Below, piece after piece: positions 1 to 5,158 of a DNA stretch of 7,110 nucleotides. Made by a program: the position numbers and the translations under genes. Source of the stretch: Methanobacteriota archaeon (GTDB lineage Archaea; Thermoplasmatota; Poseidoniia; Poseidoniales; Thalassarchaeaceae). How positions within the stretch are numbered: position 1 is the stretch's first letter; every line of letters begins with the position of its first letter. The notes under the pieces were generated by a model that had not been told where the DNA came from, did not search any database, and saw only the letters and a list, made by a program, of their open reading frames with translations. The DNA lies in contig NYXO01000041.1 in assembly GCA_002685415.1 (NCBI GenBank), positions 15,193 through 22,302 on the forward strand. Reading direction: 5' to 3'.

Positions 1-3000
1 GCATGGAATTTACTCAGTAAAGAATGGAAGGCTTTGGCCTTTTTAGCGGTAAATCAAGCAGCACCGGAATCTATCGATCCTGATTCGTCCTCAGGGAAGC
101 CTGCGAGGCCAAATAGACGAATTGGTAGAAGAGGAGGCAGAGGTGGCCAAACCGGGTTACAAGACCGCTTGGAATTGCCGCAGTCAGTAATTCGTTCGAA
201 GGAGCCGGCGGCATACAGATTGGCAGTATTAATCGCACAGAAACACAAGATGGGGTCGTCTTGGAAAGAAGAATGGAATGACAGTTTTCAACCTCTAAGG
301 AAAGAGTGTGAAACTGGAGTTCATCCTGTTTGGGAACGTATGGCTAGGGAAGCCCCTTTGCTTGCAGAACTAGGTAGATTTCCAATTTCTGAAAAAGAGC
401 AAAATATCGACGCAGGAGATTGGTTAAGTGGTGCCAATTTCGATCCACAGGATTCCTCAGCATTACTCGATTGGCTGGATTCCTGCGCCCTACAATTGGA
501 TATCCATCAAGCATCAGCCCTTCAGAAAATTACTCGTGACCTTCGCTCTGGAAAACCACGTCCACAGAAATGGAAGGCATGGATGAATCCATCTTTGATA
601 GATATGACTGGAGATTATTCATTGCTAGAAGCGATGTTAATGGCGGCAGGAGGCGTTGACCAATCTACTTCGATATTCGAGAGTGTTGATTCAGAAAATT
701 TGCAAGACTTAGTTGAGGCACAAACTACTCTCTTATCGCTAAGGGCAGGTTCAACTGAAAATTGGCAGCAAGCCATATCTCAGGATGGTGAAGATAATCT
801 CGCAAAGGCTATTCAAATTGAGGCGTGGAAGAATTTTCAGGCTGGAAATACCACCGATGCTGATACTTTACTGAAAGGCATGGAAATTCTACAAAATGCT
901 GGATATATTGCTTCGGATGCTCTTCGGTGGGCTGTAATCGCTGCCCTTACATCTGTAAATCGAGGAGTCGAAACTGTATCGATTCTCAGGGGTTTGGAAA
1001 TCAACAATGAAGATGAAATGAATATTGCAATAAATCTAATCTCTGAAACTAACGATTCAATAATTCAAGATTCTATTCTGAAGGGACTCGCGAAGTCATC
1101 TGATGAATTGACTCTAAGTGTAATGCGAAATTCTTCAGCCCCTCTCGAGATTAGGAAGAAAGCAGCCAAAAAACTCTCAATGACAAATTTGGGTATCGAG
1201 GAAGAAGTGTTAGACATTTACACACTATCGGCTGATGTCGATGGGCTAAGTGGTGAATTCCTAAATCACCCAGACCTGGCATCTAAATTTCCTCATCGTG
1301 CATTATTGGTTTGGCACCTCATTGCTGCAGAAAAAGGAGTTTCAATTATGCAGGAGCTTGCAGATATGCGAAAAAGTGCAATCGTCGGGCTGGCTGAGGC
1401 AGAAAATGACGAGGTTATGACTGAGGCCTCATCTTCCTTGATTGCACTATTGAGCGGGAACCCCTCTTCGATGGATGCTGTTCATGATAAATTGGATTCA
1501 AAAGGCCTTGAGGCTCTCAACCAAGTTAGGGCTGCACTCCGAGCAGATGGTGACGGATTGGTTGAGGAAAATCGTATTGAAAGATTGGAACAATCTGTTG
1601 AGGAGGCCGATCTAACCTACCTTGAGAGAAGTCTATTCAGTGTTCTAATGAGTGCCCTGAGATTGAATAGAGCGACCATGGATCTCCAGAGTGGGGTTGA
1701 AGAAAGAGCAGAATCGGCTCTTTCTGCTTTGGGAACACTGTGTTCAACCGAAGGAGTTGAACTACGTACAATCAGACTTGCTACAGACCTAGTATTGGAA
1801 CATAACGCAGCGATTCCAGATTTGGAGATGTGGTATAGACAGCATGACAATGGCTCCTCTAATCACCAAATTGTCAGAGCAACAATTTCAATGACAAAAG
1901 GAGATCGAATCAATGCTGCTAGATCATACCGAGATGCAGCGATGAGAATTAGAGGTGAATTCGAACAATCATCCCTTTTACTTAGAAAATCATTGATTGA
2001 ATTTGCCCTTGCAGGTGGTTGGAAAGAAGCAATTGATTTGATTGACAAACATCCAGAGTTGCTAGCATCTGTTACCTCTAGATTCCAACTATACCTAAGA
2101 GTCTGTGCGGACGCTGTCGCTGGACGTAACGAAATTGCCACTCAAAGAATAATCGAATATGTTTCACAAAGAGAACCTAGTGAAGGAAGTGAAGACAGAG
2201 AGGTTGTGAAGCGTAGATTAGAGGTTCTCGACAGAGCACTTCGTTATGCTTCGGAACATAGATTGCCCGAGGATCCGTTCCGTGGCCGCGTTCTAGCGGC
2301 GCAGATGATGATGCGTCGCAAGGAACCTGGCAGAAGAAGTGAACTTGAAGGACGATTCTTAATGGAATTGAACGAAAGAAAGGATGTTCTTGAAATTACG
2401 TTAATCGCAGAAGAAGTAGCCGATATCTCACCGATTCGTGGACTTCGTATGTTCGAAACTGCGATTCAATCGAATAACTTCGAATTACGGCAGATTCAGA
2501 CATTGGTTCGTTCGCAAAAGGCATTATTCCGCAGATATAGTAAGGGCATTTTAGTCCGACAACGTCGCTCATTGAGCTCTCTTTCACTGAGGCCGTTGGT
2601 TTTGGTCGATACAAATATTCTGATCGATGCCCTGAAGGATGATTTGTTGGGACAAATTTCTCAAGATAATTTCGGCACATTCGATTGGACGGTAGAGAGA
2701 GCCTTTGTCTGGATGCTAAAGAGACGTAGCGAAGAAGGTCGGGTTCATTTGTGCATACCTACTTCTGCCGAAGCCGAATTCCTCAACCGAACAAGATCTC
2801 CAAAAATTGCGAGAGAACTTTTCAGAGATGTGTATATCGACAATAAAGCCTGGAAGTCAACCGTCACCTCCAAACTTCTACAAGAAAGAGTTGAGTATGT
2901 TCTGAGAACTTTTGGTAAATTCAGAACCGAGGTTGACATGGATGCAAAGAGAGAGGTTGACTTGGAGTCTTTCCTAGTTCGTCATACTGAGATTTTCGAG

Positions 3001-3270
3001 AGAGTTACGGAAGCCAAGCAACTGGCCAGAGATGACCCCCCACCAAGAACTGTAATAGATGGCTACGAAATTTACCCTGAATCTGGTGACCTTGAGATAA
3101 TGCGAGACGCGACTGTGTACGCTTCATCGACGATTCCTGACGTTGGTTGTGTCCTAGTTGCTACAAGAGATTCTGACTTCACTCTAATTTCAAGAGCCTT
3201 GCATGATAACTTCGGATTCGATGCGATTTCAACTGCTCAGCAGTTGAACAGCCATATTCTGAGAAATTGA
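1..3270 (+). CDS. Large helical-repeat protein with RGG-like segment and C-terminal PIN domain (5' partial)
   Basis: The frame is open from the first base to the TGA at 3268-3270, giving 1089 residues (numbered from base 1). The in-window TTG at 34 has a GGAAGG only 2 nt upstream, too close for a normal start, and the codons before it read as ordinary protein, so I infer that the gene begins outside the window. Seen in order: a basic Arg/Gly segment at about residues 36-52 (RRGGRGG at 43-49); a long, mostly alpha-helical, acidic region at about 60-830 with HEAT/TPR-like helical pairs (clearest at 621-690); a basic linker at about 838-866; and a PIN domain at about 867-1089. PIN candidates for metal binding are D870 in VDTNILID, E924/E926, D1036, and D1057/D1059 in TRDSDF. 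PIN domains are usually Mg/Mn-dependent ribonucleases. RNA binding through the RGG segment and a scaffold role for the helices are inferred. No signal peptide or membrane segment is seen in the visible part. The full-length family is not recognised. Confidence 0.85.
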   Translation, partial: AWNLLSKEWKALAFLAVNQAAPESIDPDSSSGKPARPNRRIGRRGGRGGQTGLQDRLELPQSVIRSKEPAAYRLAVLIAQKHKMGSSWKEEWNDSFQPLRKECETGVHPVWERMAREAPLLAELGRFPISEKEQNIDAGDWLSGANFDPQDSSALLDWLDSCALQLDIHQASALQKITRDLRSGKPRPQKWKAWMNPSLIDMTGDYSLLEAMLMAAGGVDQSTSIFESVDSENLQDLVEAQTTLLSLRAGSTENWQQAISQDGEDNLAKAIQIEAWKNFQAGNTTDADTLLKGMEILQNAGYIASDALRWAVIAALTSVNRGVETVSILRGLEINNEDEMNIAINLISETNDSIIQDSILKGLAKSSDELTLSVMRNSSAPLEIRKKAAKKLSMTNLGIEEEVLDIYTLSADVDGLSGEFLNHPDLASKFPHRALLVWHLIAAEKGVSIMQELADMRKSAIVGLAEAENDEVMTEASSSLIALLSGNPSSMDAVHDKLDSKGLEALNQVRAALRADGDGLVEENRIERLEQSVEEADLTYLERSLFSVLMSALRLNRATMDLQSGVEERAESALSALGTLCSTEGVELRTIRLATDLVLEHNAAIPDLEMWYRQHDNGSSNHQIVRATISMTKGDRINAARSYRDAAMRIRGEFEQSSLLLRKSLIEFALAGGWKEAIDLIDKHPELLASVTSRFQLYLRVCADAVAGRNEIATQRIIEYVSQREPSEGSEDREVVKRRLEVLDRALRYASEHRLPEDPFRGRVLAAQMMMRRKEPGRRSELEGRFLMELNERKDVLEITLIAEEVADISPIRGLRMFETAIQSNNFELRQIQTLVRSQKALFRRYSKGILVRQRRSLSSLSLRPLVLVDTNILIDALKDDLLGQISQDNFGTFDWTVERAFVWMLKRRSEEGRVHLCIPTSAEAEFLNRTRSPKIARELFRDVYIDNKAWKSTVTSKLLQERVEYVLRTFGKFRTEVDMDAKREVDLESFLVRHTEIFERVTEAKQLARDDPPPRTVIDGYEIYPESGDLEIMRDATVYASSTIPDVGCVLVATRDSDFTLISRALHDNFGFDAISTAQQLNSHILRN

Positions 3271-3289
3271 TTATTTCATCAGATAGTTT

Positions 3290-4519
3290 TCACATGTGCG
3301 AGATAATTGCCTGTCCAAACTCACTGCACTTGAGTAAAGTAGCCCCTTCCATAAGGCGCTCGAAATCATAGGTTACAGTTCCGGCTGAAATCGCACTTTC
3401 CATTCCCTTGACAATTAGATCCGCCGCTTCTACCCAACCCATGTGGCGGAGCATCATTTCAGCTGAAAGAATAAGGCTACCTGGATTAACCTTGTCTTGA
3501 CCGGTATATTTTGGCGCTGTTCCATGTGTAGCTTCGAAGATAGAAATTCCAGTGTCGTAGTTGATGTTCGCGCCTGGAGCAATACCTATTCCGCCAACCT
3601 GTGCTGCTAGCGCATCAGAGATGTAATCGCCATTCAGATTCATTGTTGCAAGAACGCTGTACTCGCGCGGGCGCGTGAGAACTTGTTGTAGCATTGCGTC
3701 CGCAATTACATCCTTGATGACAATCGTGTTTCCTGTCTTAGGATTAGTCAATGTGCACCAAGGACCACCGTCTAATTCTACTGCTCCAAACTCATCTTTG
3801 GCGAGTTGGTAGCCCCAGTCTCTGAATCCGCCTTCAGTGAATTTCATGATGTTTCCTTTGTGAACAAGAGTTACTGAATCCTTGTCATTATCGATTGCGT
3901 ATCTTATCGCCGCCCGTACTATTCTAGCGGTTCCTTCTACACTAATCGGCTTGATTCCTATTCCTGATGTGTCAGGGAATCGAATCTTTTCGACACCCAT
4001 TTCATTTTGTAGGAAATGGATGACCTTCGCGACATCTTCGCTACCTGATTCCCACTCTATTCCAGCGTAGACATCTTCGCTATTTTCTCTGAAAATAATC
4101 ATGTCGACTGCGCCAGGGTCTCGTACAGGACTGGGCGTACCAGCGTACCAGCGAACCGGACGGACACAGGCGAACAAATCCAGTTGTTGTCGCAATGCAA
4201 CATTCAGGCTTCTGATTCCTCCGCCTACCGGAGTTGTTAGAGGCCCTTTGATTGAGACTAGGCCGTTCTTCATTGAAGCAAGTGTCTCATCTGGCAACCA
4301 TTCCCCTGTTGCGTTGAATGCCTTCTCTCCAGCTAACACTTCGGACCAGTGTATTTGACGATATCCAGAATATGCCTTGTGGACTGCTGCATCGACTACA
4401 TCAATCATTACAGGAGTAATATCGACTCCAATTCCATCTCCCTCGATGTAATGGATTATTGGCTGATCGGGTACTCTCAAACGACCTTCTTCCATTGTAA
4501 TTGCACTGCCCTCAGTCAT
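3290..4519 (-). CDS. icd: NADP-dependent isocitrate dehydrogenase
   Basis: This TCA-cycle enzyme oxidatively decarboxylates isocitrate to 2-oxoglutarate, making NADPH in the cytoplasm. The 409-residue product matches the E. coli-type dimeric enzyme (416 residues) along its whole length. Visible landmarks are [10 protein letters not shown] near the N-terminus, the isocitrate-site residues S104, N106, R110, R120 and R144, catalytic Y151 and K221, and metal-binding D274, D298 and D302. K337, Y338, V344, Y384 and R388 correspond to the residues that select NADP in E. coli Icd, so NADP use is well supported. The ATG at 4519 is chosen because the following [11 protein letters not shown] aligns with the N-terminal strand of E. 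coli Icd. The frame continues to an ATG at 4714, but that would overlap the OsmC gene antiparallel and has no family match. Only a weak GGAG, 12 nt upstream, is seen. The gene converges on the PIN gene (19-bp gap) and diverges from the OsmC gene. Confidence 0.96.
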   Translation of the reverse strand: MTEGSAITMEEGRLRVPDQPIIHYIEGDGIGVDITPVMIDVVDAAVHKAYSGYRQIHWSEVLAGEKAFNATGEWLPDETLASMKNGLVSIKGPLTTPVGGGIRSLNVALRQQLDLFACVRPVRWYAGTPSPVRDPGAVDMIIFRENSEDVYAGIEWESGSEDVAKVIHFLQNEMGVEKIRFPDTSGIGIKPISVEGTARIVRAAIRYAIDNDKDSVTLVHKGNIMKFTEGGFRDWGYQLAKDEFGAVELDGGPWCTLTNPKTGNTIVIKDVIADAMLQQVLTRPREYSVLATMNLNGDYISDALAAQVGGIGIAPGANINYDTGISIFEATHGTAPKYTGQDKVNPGSLILSAEMMLRHMGWVEAADLIVKGMESAISAGTVTYDFERLMEGATLLKCSEFGQAIISHM

Positions 4520-4591
4520 GTCACTCAGTCGCTCCACTTGCCCTCGCCTCAAGAAGCCAACCCTCAAGACGGACGCGATAGAGGAGGAGTC
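4520..4591. promoter_or_regulatory. Divergent icd / OsmC-gene intergenic spacer
   Basis: This 72-bp spacer lies between the start codons of icd (minus) and the OsmC gene (plus), so it must hold some or all of the start signals for both unless those promoters lie inside the neighbouring genes. The OsmC ribosome binding site is inside it. I see no A/T-rich TATA-like box and no -35/-10 pair; the spacer is fairly GC-rich for this window. The regulatory role is inferred from gene orientation only. Confidence 0.45.
4582..4588 (+). promoter_or_regulatory. Ribosome binding site of the OsmC-family gene
   Basis: GGAGGAG-type purine run (within GAGGAGGAG at 4581-4589) ending a few bases before the ATG at 4592. 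It is the strongest Shine-Dalgarno match in the window. It fixes the start of the 130-residue product and argues against longer readings of this frame, which stays open upstream to an ATG at 4349. Confidence 0.8.
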
Positions 4592-4984
4592 ATGAAGAGC
4601 GTAGTTCGATGGACTGAGGGTTATTCCATGGAGGCTGAAACTGAGTCTGGGAAGTTGACTTCGATCTACAGCGAAGTGGCACCCAGCCCGATGGAAATGG
4701 TGCTTCAGGCTCATGCCGCTTGTTCCCTAATTGACCTTAGGGTCGGCCTGAAAGACCGAATGGAAAACGTTCGGGCGATGTGGGTAGATGTGGAGGGAGT
4801 AAGGGCGGATCAGTCTCCACGTGTTTTTACTTCAGTGAAGATGCACTATGTCGTTGAAGGGGATGTTCCAGAGAAGTTGGTTCGAAGAATAATTTCTCTT
4901 TCTCATGAAAAGGATTGTTCGGTTGGAATCATGATTTCAAGGTCCGGAGCAAGTGTAGAATGGACACTTGATTTACGTTCGTAA
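4592..4984 (+). CDS. OsmC/Ohr-family protein (YhfA-like), likely thiol peroxidase or redox protein
   Basis: The product is 130 residues, typical of the short OsmC family. Family landmarks are [18 protein letters not shown] (residues 32-49), with the first conserved cysteine C44 and the usual glutamate E35, and KDCSVGIMI, with the second cysteine C109. In characterised Ohr and OsmC proteins these two cysteines reduce organic hydroperoxides or similar substrates as a homodimer. The HAACSLID and KDCSV forms resemble the YhfA-like branch, whose substrate is poorly defined, so peroxide reduction is an inference and no gene symbol is given. No signal peptide is seen, so it is presumably cytoplasmic. 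The start is the ATG directly after a strong GGAGGAG site; the same frame is open further upstream but would run antiparallel into icd. The next gene, nrdJ, lies 174 bp downstream on the same strand, a gap large enough for nrdJ to have its own promoter. Confidence 0.9.
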   Translation: MKSVVRWTEGYSMEAETESGKLTSIYSEVAPSPMEMVLQAHAACSLIDLRVGLKDRMENVRAMWVDVEGVRADQSPRVFTSVKMHYVVEGDVPEKLVRRIISLSHEKDCSVGIMISRSGASVEWTLDLRS

Positions 4985-5100
4985 CTTGTTAATTTACTCG
5001 TATCATGGGAATCTGGATTGAGGATTTCTCAACTAGAAATTATCTGAGAAGAAGACATATTTTCCGAACTCATTAAAGTCCGTCTTCGGGCACAACCAAA

Positions 5101-5120
5101 TCCTTCGCGCGTGCGAAGGA
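5101..5120 (+). repeat. Perfect inverted repeat (8-bp arms, 4-nt loop) upstream of nrdJ
   Basis: TCCTTCGC at 5101-5108 is exactly complementary to GCGAAGGA at 5113-5120, with loop GCGT. In RNA this would be a compact GC-rich hairpin. No T-run follows it, so it does not look like an intrinsic terminator for the OsmC gene. It could be a leader hairpin or a dyad operator for nrdJ; the sequence cannot decide between these. Confidence 0.65.
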
Positions 5121-5145
5121 GAGAATTGAGCCGGGGAATTAATTC

Positions 5146-5150
5146 GGAAG
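5146..5150 (+). promoter_or_regulatory. Ribosome binding site of nrdJ
   Basis: GGAAG lies 8 nt before the ATG at 5159, a normal spacing. The frame is open back to a TGA at 5045-5047. Alternative in-frame starts are GTG 5111, TTG 5126 (GGAG 4 nt upstream) and GTG 5150, but the ATG has the best codon and spacing. Confidence 0.6.
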
Positions 5151-5158
5151 TGGTTGTA

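Larger units (their letters stand above)
4985..5158 (+). promoter_or_regulatory. Intergenic region / probable nrdJ leader
   Basis: This gap carries no convincing gene. The left half is A/T-rich and includes a weak TATA-like run, CATATTTT at 5056-5063, preceded by a purine-rich stretch (GAGAAGAAGA) that could act as an archaeal BRE. If real, transcription would begin around 5085-5090 and place the hairpin at 5101-5120 in the nrdJ leader. A second, weaker inverted repeat, TTCTCA (5026-5031) and TGAGAA (5045-5050), spans a 13-nt loop. No cobalamin-riboswitch B12 box and no NrdR box were recognised. Confidence 0.4.

Noticed and set aside
54..2939. Minus-strand open frames opposite the PIN gene (54-248, 1617-1850, 1863-2141, 2396-2680, 2745-2939)
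   Set aside because: Short, without recognisable domains, and fully inside a long coherent coding frame on the other strand.
2596..3267. PIN domain as a VapC-type toxin of a toxin-antitoxin pair
   Set aside because: It is fused to the end of a very large protein and no small antitoxin gene lies beside it in the window.
3882..4358. Plus-strand open frames 3882-4070 and 4101-4358 opposite icd
   Set aside because: Antisense shadows of highly conserved Icd sequence, with no domain of their own.
4349..4591. Longer reading of the OsmC frame beginning at an ATG at 4349
   Set aside because: The added 81 residues look unlike the family and run antiparallel through the start of icd; a strong GGAGGAG site marks the ATG at 4592.
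4520..4714. N-terminal extension of icd to an ATG at 4714 (65 extra residues)
   Set aside because: The extension has no resemblance to the Icd N-terminus, would lie antisense over the start and ribosome binding site of the OsmC gene, and is not needed because the ATG at 4519 aligns with the known start region.
5005..5076. 23-codon open frame in the gap between the OsmC gene and nrdJ
   Set aside because: No ribosome binding site precedes the ATG, and the length and composition are compatible with chance.
5101..5120. Intrinsic terminator for the OsmC gene
   Set aside because: The hairpin is followed by a purine-rich stretch rather than a T-run and lies more than 110 bp beyond the OsmC stop codon.
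4985..5158. Cobalamin riboswitch or NrdR box controlling nrdJ
   Set aside because: Considered because the enzyme needs B12. No B12-box-like GCCACTG core and no NrdR palindrome could be found, and the gap is short for a full cobalamin riboswitch.
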